NCBI GenBank assembly: GCA_905182155.1
Contig: CAJJAX010000023.1
Location: 1 to 50,616 of the forward strand
Source of the DNA: an uncultured Pseudomonadales bacterium
GTDB lineage: Bacteria; Pseudomonadota; Gammaproteobacteria; Pseudomonadales; Azotimanducaceae
Length of the DNA stretch: 50,616 nucleotides
Reading direction: 5' to 3'
Each line of letters starts with the position of its first letter. The first letter of the stretch is position 1. Positions 1 to 10,134 of this stretch are shown piece by piece. A model generated the notes under the pieces. That model made no database searches. It saw only the letters and a program-made list of their open reading frames with translations, and was not told the origin of the DNA. The position numbers and the translations under genes are program-made.

Positions 1-713
1 ACCCCCTTAGGCCTGTCCGAAGTTGCCCGCACTGGCGTTGCGATTCTGTCACGTGGCCGCTGAGGCACACAAGTATCTAGCTTTGTGCGTACTACCAGCG
101 GTGCACCCACACTCAGGCCTGAAAAACAAACAAATCTAGTATAAGGACACAGTGCACAATTGATCGGGTGCGTGCAGTGCAAACGTAGCATAGGTGTGCC
201 TAAAGCTATAAATCGTTCGGTTCTGACACAGTGTGCGGGCATATAAGTAAACCAGTATCAATCATCAGTTTCTTAAATTTCTATCTTAGATTTTCGCTAA
301 TAATACCATCCGGCAATATACACACTGCAAATCAGGTTTGACTTTGAAAAGATCTGCAAAGTTCATGTCGGTAATGTCAGGGCGCAAACCTTGAATTGAA
401 ACTGTATTGCTTGAATTCATCTGATTTCTTTCGGTTATGCATTCTGAATCTCGCTCGAAAATTGCAAAAAAAGAAGTTCGTTTCCAATGGAAATGAAATC
501 AAAAAATGCATGAAGCAGGGAACGGATGCTTTGAGCCAATGTACACAATGCTGCGGCTTACAGGAATGTCAGCAAAATATTCAGATCTTCCGCTTGGTGC
601 GGCACGGTTTGGACAAGTTATCTTTTTATTCCGAGCTTTTGAGTCGACATGTGACTTCTAAATTTTCAGTAACTATGGCATCGTTTCCAACAATTGCTCA
701 CTTGGAGATCCCA
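1..713. other. Upstream region without a convincing gene
   Basis: I see no recognisable protein, RNA gene or repeat here. An open frame runs from 396 into the oxidoreductase gene, but its first ~106 codons are Lys/Cys/Phe-rich, match nothing in the MDR family and lie before a much better start at 714. The stretch is relatively AT-rich and probably holds the promoter of the downstream gene, although no clear -35/-10 pair stands out. Confidence 0.5.
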
Positions 714-1752
714 ATGCCACAAACAGTAGATATCAATCGCCAAATCGTTCTTGCAGAACGCCCCAAAGGTCAACCAGATGAAAACACGCTGCAAATGGCT
801 ACCACCGAGATACCTCAACCCAGTGCGGGTGAGATGCTGGTGCGCACAGTATATCTATCTTTGGACCCGTACATGCGTGGCCGGATGAATGATGCCAAAT
901 CCTATGCAGAACCTGTTGCAATCGGTGGGGTGATGACAGCTCAGGTTGTTGGGCAAGTGGTGACGTCCAATCTCGATGGCTACGAGGCTGGAGACTACGT
1001 TTTATCGGGCAGCGGCTGGCAAGATTATGCGACTTCCGATGGAGCGCAAGTAATAAACTTGGGAAGGAACCCAGACAACCCATCTTGGACATTGGGTATT
1101 CTCGGCATGCCCGGCTATACGGCCTACGCGGGACTTTTGAAGATCGGTGAGCCAAAACCTGGTGAAACCGTGGTCGTTGCCGCAGCGACAGGCCCGGTTG
1201 GAGCAACTGTGGGTCAGATTGCAAAACTGAAGGGATGCCGCGTTGTCGGCATCGCTGGGGGCGCGAAAAAATGTGCTCATGTCGTTGAAAACCTTGGCTT
1301 TGATGCCTGTATTGATCATAAAGCCGATGATTTTGCCCAGCAGCTCAAAGATGCCTGCCCGGATGGGGTGGATGTGTATTTTGAAAATGTCGGCGGTAAG
1401 GTTTTTGAAGCCGTGCTGCCGCATTTAAACGTCAAGGCAAGAATCACGCTCTGCGGCATGATCGCGCAATATGGTGACACCGGTGGTCAATCGCCGAGGG
1501 ACGTTTGGTTGGCTGCGGGTTCGGCGGTTTTTAGCGCCCAAAAAGTCCAGGTGCATCCTTTGTTTGTGGGGGACTATGTTGCCAGTCATCAAGCTGAGTT
1601 TCTGGCGCTGATGGGCGATTACTTGCGGCAACAAAAGATTGTTTATTTAGAGGATTTTCGGGCTGGACTTGAGGTTGCGCCAACGGCTTTTGCTGAGATG
1701 TTACGCGGCGGGCAATTTTGGTAAGACGCTTGTGGTGGTGCAAGACCCCTAA
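714..1752 (+). CDS. NADP-dependent MDR-family oxidoreductase, frameshifted near its 3' end
   Basis: Zinc-independent medium-chain dehydrogenase/reductase of the prostaglandin reductase/curcumin reductase (YncB/CurA-like) type, which reduces alpha,beta-unsaturated carbonyls with NADPH in the cytoplasm. The substrate cannot be named. Start 714 is chosen because a GGAG-like site lies just upstream and the product then begins MPQTVDINRQIVLAERPKG, a normal family N-terminus. Visible motifs are LSLDPYMRGRM, the Rossmann segment AAATGPVGATVGQIAKLKG, and DVYFENVGG. The open frame ends at 1724 after GGQFW. Dropping one base near 1713 gives NFGKTLVVVQDP and a stop at 1752, which is the expected family C-terminus, so one extra base is likely. 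An in-frame ATG at 675 is a weaker start. Confidence 0.85.
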
Positions 1753-1926
1753 ATGCTGTGCTCGATCAAGGCCCGGTGCGGCCTGGCTTAGATCGTGTGT
1801 TAAGTCGAGCCTGGCGTGCACAGGGCCAGGTTGGGGGCAAGCGGCCTTTAGGTCATGGCTGGCTTGGCGCCGCCCAATCGGCTTAGAATGCTCAACAGAA
1901 ACGATTCAATTCATGAGGAGAGTTAT

Positions 1927-2600
1927 ATGTCCCACGATCAATTAAATCTAACGAATGATGAGTTGCTCAGTACCACGCGCGCCGTTCGGAAACGTCTAGA
2001 TTTCGATCGGCCAGTGCCGATGAGTGTTGTCAAAGAATGTATGGAAATGGCCGTTCAGGCGCCCTCCGGCTCGAATGCCCAGGGTTGGCAATTTATGTTT
2101 GTGACCGACCCGGACAAGCGGGCTCAGATCGGCGAGTACTATCGTCAGGCTTTCGAGATCTACAAGGATATGCCGGTTGCGATTCATAAACTGCATGCCG
2201 ATAGCGCCGACACCAGTTTAACCTCGAGCAAGTGCGGTCTGCTTCATCGGCAGATTTCTTGGGCGAGAATATGGGTCGTGCCCCGGTGCTGATGATTCCG
2301 TGTATTGCCGGTCGAACGGACAACGAAGCGGGGGCCAATGTGTTGTCACAAACCGCAACCTTGGGTTCTGTTGTGCCAGCGGCTTGGAGTTTTATGCTGG
2401 CGGCGCGCGCTCGGGGTATTGGTACGGCTTGGACCACGTTGCATTTGATGCATGAAAAAGCCATCGCAGATCTGCTCGGCATCCCCTATGACGATTTTAT
2501 GCAGGTGGCTTTAATTCCCATGGCCTACACCAAAGGCACGAATTTTAAACCCGCTTACCGTCCGCCGGTCGAGACCGTCATGCATGTGGATGCGTGGTAG
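1927..2600 (+). pseudogene. Nitroreductase family protein, frameshifted
   Basis: FMN-dependent nitroreductase-fold oxidoreductase of about 224 residues. Start 1927 follows an AGGAG site at 1916-1920. The first frame gives the family N-terminus (STTRAVRKRLDFDRPVP, then QAPSGSNAQGWQFMFV, the FMN-contacting part) up to about 2225. The second half continues in another frame (GRAPVLMIPCIAG, SFMLAARARGIGTAWTT, YTKGTNFKPAYRPPVE). One base is missing at about 2225-2240. Both halves are well conserved, so a sequence error or a very recent lesion is more likely than an old pseudogene. The physiological substrate is unknown; relatives include NfnB- and BluB-fold enzymes. Confidence 0.8.
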
Positions 2601-3221
2601 GTAGGCCTTTTTTGTAATTAGGCGGCGCTAACTAGCCGCTAATCCGGCGCTGCTAATTCGGGGCCGCTAACGAGCGCTGCTCATTAGGTCCCTCTACTCG
2701 GGTGCGGTGAATCCGGTGCGGCTCATTAGACGGGTTCTAATCAGAGGCCGCTGAGGCGCTGGCGGCCAATGGCTTAAGTGGGGCTCAGCTCGAGCATCAC
2801 CGCCTGGCTGGACCCGCAACGCCAAATGCGGATGTGGGCGGCGTGTTCGGTAACCAGCCAGTCGCTTAAGGGGTGCGGGTTGAATCTTGCTGCGTTGACT
2901 GACGTCAACCGCCGCGTCTGAAATCGGGGTTACAAGCCTTACAATTTCGTGGGTTCCCAGTCTGTCAGGTGGGTCAGCTCAAGCTGCCGAGGGCCCGTTG
3001 TCGCCGAGGCGATGGCCCAGCTAACAGAGCCGTGTCGCCAGCCGGGCACAGGAAGTCTTGGGGTGGTTGGATCCTGCTGGCATTGAGGTGCGGCGGCGCC
3101 AAAAACAAAACCGCCGTGAAGAAACCCTGCAGCAAGCTCAAGGGCGCTTGGCGCACGGCCCCACCGAAAAAAGAGGGTGGCAGGCTTGCAGCGGCTACCC
3201 TCGAGCGCAGGTTTATCGCGG
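2601..3221. repeat. Gene-poor stretch with degenerate GCCGCTAAT-like repeats
   Basis: No supported gene. Between about 2617 and 2755 the sequence repeats variants of GCCGCTAAT and GCGCTGCTAAT five or more times at irregular spacing, with some copies inverted (CTCATTAG). Open frames on both strands at 2969-3244 overlap each other, are rich in Arg, Ala and Gly, and resemble no family. The stretch may include the eroded end of the metallopeptidase relic that follows on the minus strand. Confidence 0.4.
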
Positions 3222-3855
3222 CTAAGGCGTCCAATGCGCGGTAAGTGCTGCTGAGATCAAAGCGCGCGCCACCTGGCCGGCCGACAACTCGTCATACAAC
3301 TGTCGTCGGTGTAATCCATAAAGTTGTTAATGGGGTCAAGGGCCAGGGTATTGCTCGGTGCGCCGTTTGATCCGTGAGCAAGAGTCGCGACCGACTGGGC
3401 AGCCATAAGCCGGCGACCGCTCCGCTGGGGTGTCCGTAACGTAATCGCCGCCCGTATTGCTGCATCCGCCCTGAAAGGTGTGATACAACCCGAGCCAATG
3501 GCCAATTTCGTGGGTTAGCGTGTCGCCCTCATTATAAGGCGTCACGCTGCCGCCAGGACGGGTTTCGTTCAGAATCACCACGCCGTCACCAGCCGGGTTG
3601 CCGGCATAAGAGGTGGGGAAGGTGGCCCAGCCTAAAAGGCCATCACCTGGACTGCTTGCATAAATATTTAAGTCGCCTGCGTCCCCTGTCGAAGGGTTGC
3701 TTTCATCTGAGCTTCAGCAGCCGTACCAGGGCCCGCGGTGTCCCAATCGCTATTGTCCCTTCTGTGGTGGCTTGCAAAACAAACGTATAGGGCGTGGTGG
3801 CCTCAAGCGCAGGGCGTCCCTTGCCTGTTCTTGAGCCGCGTTTAAGGCTGGGGTC
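3222..3855 (-). pseudogene. M43 (pappalysin/cytophagalysin-like) zinc metallopeptidase remnant
   Basis: Minus-strand fragments in several frames rebuild the catalytic half of a secreted M43 peptidase. Around 3520-3490 lies [17 protein letters not shown], the extended HExxHxxGxxH zinc site. Before it come [19 protein letters not shown] and [14 protein letters not shown]. After it comes the Met-turn region NFMDYTDDSCM at about 3320, followed in a shifted frame by LSAGQVAR. Further upstream, TPYTFVLQATT and [16 protein letters not shown] lie in two other frames. At least four frame changes are needed. No signal peptide or propeptide start is visible, so the gene also appears 5'-truncated near 3.85-3.95 kb, just before the divergent acyl-CoA synthetase. 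Confidence 0.75.
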
Positions 3856-3967
3856 TTTAAAATAGGGTGTTTCGGGCGGGCAGTGTCATGATTAAGTGCG
3901 TGTGCCGATTGAAAGTTCCCGTCAAACAGGGTACCTATAGCATCATCGTTCAATCATAGGATCAACC

Positions 3968-5614
3968 ATGCCGAGCCTTGCAATTGAAATGGGTTCCCGG
4001 GATCAGCCGCTCTTGCGCAAACCATTGGCGAGAATCTGCGGCAAACGGTGGCGCAGTTTCCAGAGACTGAGGCCATTGTGTCGCGGCATCAAGGTTTGCG
4101 TTGGACCTACCAGATTTTATTCCCGGGTGCAACGTCTCGCCAGCGGGCTCTTAGCCGCAGGATTAAAACCCCTTGATCGGCTGGGGCTTTGGAGTCCAAA
4201 TTATGCCGAATGGACCCTGGTGCAATATGCCACGGCGGAAATTGGGGTGGTGCTGGTCAATATTAACCCTGCCTATCGAACCCATGAGCTGGCCTATGCG
4301 CTCAATCAATCGGGATGTCGCTTTTAATTGCCGCGCCTGCGTACTTATCCTCGAACTACCAGGCGATGGTTGCCGCCGTTCAAGATCAAACGCCGGGCCT
4401 TGAACGGGCTATCTTCTTTTGGTCTCCGGAATGGGAGACCTTAATTGCGGGCGATGCAAAGTACCAACCTGGCATCGATGATCTTCGCGGGCAGCTCGAC
4501 CCAGATGGACCCAATCAATATTCATATACCTCGGGCACCACGGGCTTCCGAAGGGCGCGACGCTGACCCACCGGAATATCCTGAACAATGGCTATTTCGT
4601 CGGCGAGTTGCAGCGCCTGACCGCGCGCGATCGGATGTGTATACCGGTCCCGTTTTACCACTGCTTTGGGATGGTGATGGGGAACCTGGCCTGCACCAGC
4701 CACGGCGCCACCATGGTGATTCCAAACGATGGCTTTGATGCGGCGCGAACCCTTGAGGCCGTTAGCGAAGAGCGCTGTACCGCGCTGTATGGCGTGCCCA
4801 CCATGTTCATTGCGGAATTGGCGCTCGAGGATTTTTCAAAGTTTGATCTATCGTCGCTGCGCACCCGGGGTGATGGCCGGCGCGCCCTGTCCGGTTGCGG
4901 TAATGAAGCAATGCATCGACCGGATGCAGCTTACGGGAAGTGACCATCTGTTACGGCATGACCCGAAACCTCGCCGGTATCGACCCAAACGCTGCCCGGA
5001 AGATTCCTTGGTCCATCGCACGGAAACGGTTGGACGGGCGCACCCCCACGTGGATATTCGAATTGCGCACCCGGAACTGGCGAGACGCTGCCGCGGGGTG
5101 AAACGGGCGAGTTTTGCACTCGGGGGTATTCGGTGATGACCGGTTACTGGGAGGACCCGGCTAAAACGTCAGAGGCCATTGATGAGGCCGGTTGGATGCA
5201 CACCGGGGACCCTCGCGGTCATGGGGGCGGACGGTTACGTTAATATTGTTGGCCGGATTAAAGATATGGTGATTCGCGCGGCGAAAACATCTACCCTCGG
5301 GAGATCGAGGAGTTTTTATACACCCATCCGGAAATCGAAGACGTTCAGGTGATCGGCGTGCCCGATGCGGTTTATGGCGAGCAGTTGATGGCGTGGATCA
5401 AGCGAAAACAAGATGTGCCCACGCCCGGACTGACCAGTCAGGCCGATCTTAAATTGTTTTGGCGACGGTAAAATTGCGCATTATAAAGTGCCCCAATTAT
5501 GTCAAGTTTGTTGATGATTTCCCGATGACCGTGACGGGTAAAGTTCGTAAGGTCGAGATGCGAGAACTGTCAATCAAGGCGCTCGGGCTCGAGGCTGGCG
5601 AGGGCGATCGCTAG
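3968..5614 (+). pseudogene. AMP-binding acyl-CoA synthetase, multiply frameshifted
   Basis: ANL-superfamily fatty/aromatic acyl-CoA ligase (ACSF2/FadD-like), which activates a carboxylic acid with ATP and CoA. Joining pieces from all three frames gives a full-length protein of about 548 residues. They include LGLWSPNYAEWTLVQYATAE, the P-loop [20 protein letters not shown] (4530-4585), [46 protein letters not shown] and [20 protein letters not shown]. The end carries MTVTGKVRKVEMREL, which contains the catalytic Lys. I count at least 13 single-base shifts, at about 4011, 4120, 4320, 4548, 4866, 4933, 4964, 5000, 5075, 5212, 5278, 5461 and 5496. Several fall in C or G runs. Every catalytic motif survives, which argues for sequence error. 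The acyl substrate cannot be inferred. Confidence 0.85.
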
Positions 5615-5805
5615 CGCGGTTTGAACCGCCCTCGACGGTGATCGCGGCGAACGCGGCGCCAAAATAAAATGCCGCCTTAATGGACAGCGCCCCCTTGATG
5701 CGGGCCGCTGGCGAGGGGCGCCTCGCTTTTTAAAGCGGAAAGAAACGCCTAAGATGACGAAGTGTTGGGCGTCTCGTGCGACGGGTTCTGAACCATCATT
5801 AGGGA

Positions 5806-7011
5806 ATGCGCAAAGGATAACGTAACAAGCTGGCGCCAAAAACCCATCATGCTGTTGACGCTGATGACAATTGCGATGCCGGTTGCCTTTCATATTTGGT
5901 CCGCGCTGCTGAACAACTTCGTGGTCGAGCAGGCCGCGTTTACCGGGATTGAAATAGGCATTTTGCAAAGCTTGCGGGAGGTCCCAGGGTTTCTCGCGTT
6001 CACCGCGGTGTTCGTGCTGCTCATTGTCAAAGAACAAACCTTGGCCGTTTTGTTCGCTGGCGTTGCTGGGGTTGGGGGTTGCGCTGACCGGGTTCTTCCC
6101 GACGGAATATGGTCTGTATTTTACAACGGTCTTGATGAGTACGGGCTTTCACTACTTTGAAGCGGTCAAACAGTCGCTGAGTTTGCAATGGTTATCAAAA
6201 GCAGAAGCACCCCAAGTGTTGGGGCGATTGATCGCTGTGGGATCGATAACCTCTTTGGTGGTTTATGGGGTCTTGTGGGTCTGCCTCGAATGGTTCGCGC
6301 TGTCGTACCAAACTAATTTCGCCTTGGCGGGCGGCGTCTGCATGGTGCTCGCGGTTGTGATGTGGATTGCATTTCCGCACTTCCTTCAAAGACCGTGCAA
6401 CATAAAACCCTGATTCTACGGCGACGTTATTGGCTGTACTACTTGCTGACCTTTTTATCAGGCGCTCGGCGTCAAATCTTCGTGGTGTTTGCGGCCTTCT
6501 TGATGGTCGAGAAGTTCGGTTATAGCGCCTCAGAAATAACCGTTTTATTTCTCATTAACTATGCCTTTAACTGGCTCTTTGCCGAACGAATTGGCGCCAT
6601 GATCGCGCGCTGGGGGGAACGCTGGGCGCTCTCGTTTGAGTACGTTGGCTTGGTGATTGTCTTTGTGGCGTACGGCTTTGTTGATAATGCCTTTGCAGTA
6701 TTTTTATACATTGCTGATCACTTATTCTTCTCGATTGCTATTGCCCTTAAAACCTATTTTCAAAAAATTGCAGACCCTGCTGACATCGCTTCCTAGACAC
6801 GCATTTTACGATCAATCACATTGCTGCCGTGGTGGTGCCGGCAGCGCTGGGTTTGGTTTGGATGGTTTCCCCGTCGATGGTGTTTTTCTTTGGCGCAGGG
6901 TTTGCATTATTGTCGCTCCTTGCAGCGCAAGGGATCCCAAGACATCCCGTGCAGGGTCATGAGGTCTGCTTTCCAATGTCTGGGCGCGTGGCAGGCGAAG
7001 GTCATGCTTAG
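5806..7011 (+). pseudogene. MFS transporter, multiply frameshifted
   Basis: Twelve-helix-type major facilitator superfamily permease of the inner membrane, readable only by joining frames. The likely start at 5806 (MRK, one extra G, then DNVTSWRQKPIM) leads into MPVAFHIWSALLNNFVVEQ and LREVPGFLAFTAVFVLL. After a shift near 6055 comes ALLGLGVALTGFFPTEYG and GFHYFEAVKQSLSLQWLS, followed near 6385 by another shift to RRYWLYYLLTFLSGARRQIF. It ends with TINHIAAVVVPAALGLVWMV and HPVQGHEV around 6960. At least four single-base shifts are needed. The substrate is unknown. Co-orientation with the acyl-CoA synthetase suggests they could be co-expressed, but nothing proves a shared pathway. Confidence 0.75.
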
Positions 7012-7255
7012 AGTGTCGGTTTTCAGGCCGGTGCCGATCCCTGCTTGATCGCGGCGCGAGCAGCAGCCGGCCAGAATTTTTTCGGACGCCGTCCGAGGTT
7101 GTTGCGATCCCAATTAGACCAGCTTGAGGCGCGGCGTCGTCGGATGCGCGCCGGGAATCGCGAAGCGCCAACGCATTGCGCCGTCGAGACGTCAATGCCC
7201 TGAAAATCAGAGCGCCCCGGGGGTCTCGCAATGGACGGCCAATCTTTTTGTATCG

Positions 7256-8263
7256 TTACCGATAGCCCTCAGCGACGGGTCGTCGGGGTAGTTGCCACCA
7301 AGCGGCATCGCACGCAGCCATAAGTTCATCATCGAGTTCAAAGTCCACGGCCTCAACATTGGCTTTTAGCTGATTGGGGTTCGAGGCCCCAATGATGGCG
7401 CTGGTAATGCCAGGTTGCGCAAGCACCCAGGCGACGGCCACGGTGACTAAAGAGACGGCCCGGGCATCGGTGAGCGCCTTGAGAGTTTGCACAGCGCTAA
7501 ACTGTGCAGTCTGCCAGTAGCGATGTTGATAGCGCTCGGCGGCAGTGCCAAGGGTAAACCGGGTGCCCGGTTCTGGGTCTTGTTCGGGCTGATATTTTCC
7601 GGAGAGAAAGCCGCCTGCAATGGGGTTATACGCGATGACGCCCAAACCTTGGCTTCTGCACAAAGGCAGCAGTTCGGTTTCAATTTCACGATAGAGCAAA
7701 TTGTATCGAGGTTGCAGGCTCATATAACCTGCAAGGCCCAATCGCTCGGCTGCGCTCAAGGCTTCGGCAAGGCGCCAGGCTGGATAATTCGAGCAGCCAA
7801 TATAGCGCGCCTTTCCCGCGCGCTGAATGTCTTCAAAGGCGCGTAAGGTTTCCTCAATCGGGGTGTTCGGGTCAAAACCGTGCGCCTGAAAAAGGTCCAC
7901 GTAATCGGTTTTAAGGCGCAGCAGGCTTTGATCGATAGATTCCAGGATGTGCTGGCGTGACAGTCCCCAGCCATTGGGGCCCTGACGCGTCGGCGCAAAA
8001 CATTTGGTCGCAATTTGCAAGTTCGACCGATTGCCCCGGGTTTGCAGCCAACGGCCAATGATGCGCTCGGTTTCACCGATGGTTTCAAGCGTGCCGCCCA
8101 ATGGGTAGGCGTCTGCGGTATCTAAAAAGGTCAGGCCATAGGCTTCGGCCTGGTCAAGAATGTCAATGGATCCGGCCTCATCAACTTGAAGTCCGAAGGT
8201 CATGGTCCCCAGGGTTAAGACGGGCACCTCTAAACCGTGCTTGCCCATTCGTCGCTTTTGCAT
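7256..8263 (-). CDS. Aldo/keto reductase
   Basis: Intact 335-residue NADPH-dependent aldo/keto reductase, a soluble TIM-barrel that reduces aldehydes or ketones. The catalytic tetrad is visible as Asp48 and Tyr53 (FLDTADAYPLG), Lys87 (IATKCF) and His128 (FQAHGFD). The C-terminal cofactor region is present as ITSAIIGASNPNQLKANVEA. The length matches the YajO/Tas-like AKR branch. It is a single minus-strand gene facing away from the SnoaL-like gene. Substrate and regulation cannot be read. Frame integrity here contrasts with the broken genes just upstream. Confidence 0.9.
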   Translation of the reverse strand: MQKRRMGKHGLEVPVLTLGTMTFGLQVDEAGSIDILDQAEAYGLTFLDTADAYPLGGTLETIGETERIIGRWLQTRGNRSNLQIATKCFAPTRQGPNGWGLSRQHILESIDQSLLRLKTDYVDLFQAHGFDPNTPIEETLRAFEDIQRAGKARYIGCSNYPAWRLAEALSAAERLGLAGYMSLQPRYNLLYREIETELLPLCRSQGLGVIAYNPIAGGFLSGKYQPEQDPEPGTRFTLGTAAERYQHRYWQTAQFSAVQTLKALTDARAVSLVTVAVAWVLAQPGITSAIIGASNPNQLKANVEAVDFELDDELMAACDAAWWQLPRRPVAEGYR

Positions 8264-8592
8264 GGTGCTGATCCTTATGTTTATGAGGCTTATGGTTAAG
8301 GGGTGCGTCTCGGTGCGGGCTGATTTCAGATTAAACTATCGGAATTATCAAAGCAGATCCAGTCTGGCCTGGGAAGCGGTCAAAATTCGCTAAGCTGCTG
8401 AGAAATTTTCGCACCCTGACGGGTCAAGGCTTGCCAAGCCCTAGTCGATCGCGCTTGAATGGGGCTCACTGAGCGATCGTTGATCAGTTCGACGATTCTG
8501 AGTGTCAGGGATGCCATCAAAGCCGATGGTTTCAATTCAGAAGTGTCCACCGGTTGATTGCTGGCAGGGCAAGACCGTAGCGGGAGAAGGCA
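8264..8592. other. Divergent intergenic region
   Basis: These 329 bp lie between the divergent aldo/keto reductase and SnoaL-like genes and must hold both promoters. I see no clean palindrome, sigma-70 pair or small gene. A plus-strand frame from 8202 overlaps the start of the reductase and looks like a shadow. Confidence 0.4.
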
Positions 8593-9006
8593 ATGTTAAG
8601 TTCAGGGTCGATGGAAGATCGTTGGTTAATTCGAGAGTTAATAGAGTCGTATAACGATGCGGTAATGCGATTTGATGGCGAAGCATGGGCGAGCAATTGG
8701 GCGGAAGACGCCCTGTGGCATTTGCCCGGTGCGGGCGATATTCAGGGCCGCGCGACCATTTTAACGGTTTGGCAGGGGGCGATGAGCGCCTTTGGCTTTG
8801 TCGGATTTTTTGCGTCCGCCGGGCCGATCCATGTTGATGGGGACGCCGCCACCGGCACTTGGTATCAGCAGGAGTTTTTGCATGGCAAGGATGGCAGTCA
8901 GCGCAGTGTGACGGGCCGCTACCAAGACGATTATATCAAGCAGGATGGGCGCTGGTATTTTAAGCGCAGGATCTACGAGGTCTTAAATTCAGAAACCAAA
9001 GAATAA
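8593..9006 (+). CDS. SnoaL/NTF2-like domain protein
   Basis: Small 137-residue protein with the alpha+beta barrel pattern of the NTF2-like/SnoaL superfamily. An N-terminal helix (IRELIESYNDAVMRFDGEAW) is followed by WAEDALWHLPG, a central strand region and a C-terminal YQDDYIKQDGRWYFKRR sheet. Members act as dehydratases, isomerases or small-ligand binders. A dehydratase or isomerase role on a polyketide- or steroid-like substrate is possible but not shown. A GGGAGAAGG site precedes the ATG at the expected spacing. It stands alone between a divergent reductase and the repeat ORF that follows. Confidence 0.8.
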   Translation: MLSSGSMEDRWLIRELIESYNDAVMRFDGEAWASNWAEDALWHLPGAGDIQGRATILTVWQGAMSAFGFVGFFASAGPIHVDGDAATGTWYQQEFLHGKDGSQRSVTGRYQDDYIKQDGRWYFKRRIYEVLNSETKE

Positions 9007-9124
9007 GGCGGGCGTTGGCTGCGTGCATTCGGTCTGTGACGTGAGCAAGGGGTATCGGGCCTTAAAAGGCGCGGCAACGTTGCAGGCTGCAGGCTTCTTT
9101 TTACAAGCAGGCCGGAACCCCTTC

Positions 9125-9331
9125 GTGAGTCGTAAAAAACCAGCAGCAAAAAAAGCAGCAAAGAAATAAGCAAAGAAATAAGCAAAGAAGTAAGCAAAGA
9201 AATAAGAAAAGAAAGCAGAAAAGAAAGCAGGAAAGAAAGCAGGCCTAGCGCAACGTCTCGGCAAAAAAACATCGGCAAAGGCGGTCGCTGTCAATGAGGC
9301 CGTAACAAAGAACCCCGTAATTAAAGACTAA
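9125..9331 (+). pseudogene. Lys/Ala-rich (KKA repeat) ORF with four phased stop codons
   Basis: Read from GTG at 9125, one frame stays coherent for 68 codons except for four TAA codons at 9167, 9179, 9191 and 9203. Those stops sit exactly 12 bp apart inside a tandem repeat of the unit GCA AAG AAA TAA. Before and after them the frame reads MSRKKPAAKKAAKK and then KKAEKKAGKKAG, a histone-H1/AlgP-like basic tail. It ends LAQRLGKKTSAKAV... before TAA at 9329. The simplest reading is that one stop arose in the repeat and was copied by replication slippage, leaving a 14-residue peptide or a dead gene. The next gene starts 14 bp later. Confidence 0.55.
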
Positions 9332-9345
9332 GGAAGAAAGGCATT

Positions 9346-10032
9346 ATGGCGACAGTATTGATCACCGGAACAAATAAAGGCGTTGGCCTAGAGCTAACAA
9401 AAATTTATGCAGGGCGTGGCGATACGGTCTACGCGGCCTGTCGAAACCCAGCGTCTGCAACAGAACTCAATGCGGTTGAGGGGGATGTGCACCCCATTGA
9501 AGTGGTGGTTGGCGATACGGCCTCGGTCACCCAAATGGCTGAAAAGCTGGCCGGTGTTGCCATTGATATGGTGATCAACAATGCCGGTATGAAGGGCCCA
9601 GACTTTGACCAGCAAAATACCTATGCCATGGATTACGACGGCTGGGCGGAAACCTTTAATGTCAACAGTATTGGTCCTGTTCGCGTCCTGCAGGCATTGC
9701 TGCCGAATCTTCGACTGGCCGAGGCGGGCAAGGTGATGACGGTAACCTCGCAGATGGGCGCGCTGTCGTTTGAGATGATTGCAGCGCACGCTTATTGCGC
9801 CTCGAAAGCGGCGGTGAATAAATTTATGCGGATGGCGAGTGTCGACTTGAAAAAGGATGGGATTGCCGTCGGTTTGGTGCATCCAGGATGGGTTCAAACG
9901 GATATGGGTGGCCCGCGTGCAGATCTAACCCCACGTGAGAGCGCAGATGGGGTTGCGGCGGTGTCGGATGATCTGAAACTCGACAACACGGGTGGCTTCT
10001 GGAAGTGGAATGGTGAAAGCCACGATTGGTAG
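9346..10032 (+). CDS. Short-chain dehydrogenase/reductase
   Basis: 228-residue classical SDR using NAD(P)H. The cofactor motif TGTNKGVG spans residues 7-14, and NNAG spans 78-81. The catalytic Ser135 (VTSQMGALS), Tyr150 and Lys154 (YCASK) are all present. The end, TGGFWKWNGESHDW, resembles C-factor/CsgA-like SDRs, which often act on small carbonyls; the true substrate is unknown. An AGGAAGAAAGG site precedes the ATG at 9346. Confidence 0.9.
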   Translation: MATVLITGTNKGVGLELTKIYAGRGDTVYAACRNPASATELNAVEGDVHPIEVVVGDTASVTQMAEKLAGVAIDMVINNAGMKGPDFDQQNTYAMDYDGWAETFNVNSIGPVRVLQALLPNLRLAEAGKVMTVTSQMGALSFEMIAAHAYCASKAAVNKFMRMASVDLKKDGIAVGLVHPGWVQTDMGGPRADLTPRESADGVAAVSDDLKLDNTGGFWKWNGESHDW

Positions 10033-10134
10033 CGTTGGGCTCATTTTGAATGCGGCAGGATCAGCGGGTTCTGTCGGTTTATTCGAAGATGCCCTAAAGC
10101 GGGTCAGCCGCTTTTTAGAGGCGGTAGAGCGGTT

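Noticed and set aside
396-713. N-terminal extension of the MDR oxidoreductase
   Set aside because: Composition is unlike the family, and a good start with ribosome site exists at 714.
2969-3244. Overlapping plus and minus open frames
   Set aside because: No motif or ribosome site; the minus-strand M43 relic overlaps the 3' part.
5570-6037. 155-residue minus-strand frame
   Set aside because: Antisense of the synthetase end and the MFS start, both of which show clear family motifs.
8973-9294. Minus-strand open frames rich in Leu/Ser or Phe/Ala/Tyr
   Set aside because: They are the antisense of the AAG/AAA/GCA repeat and consist only of low-complexity residues.
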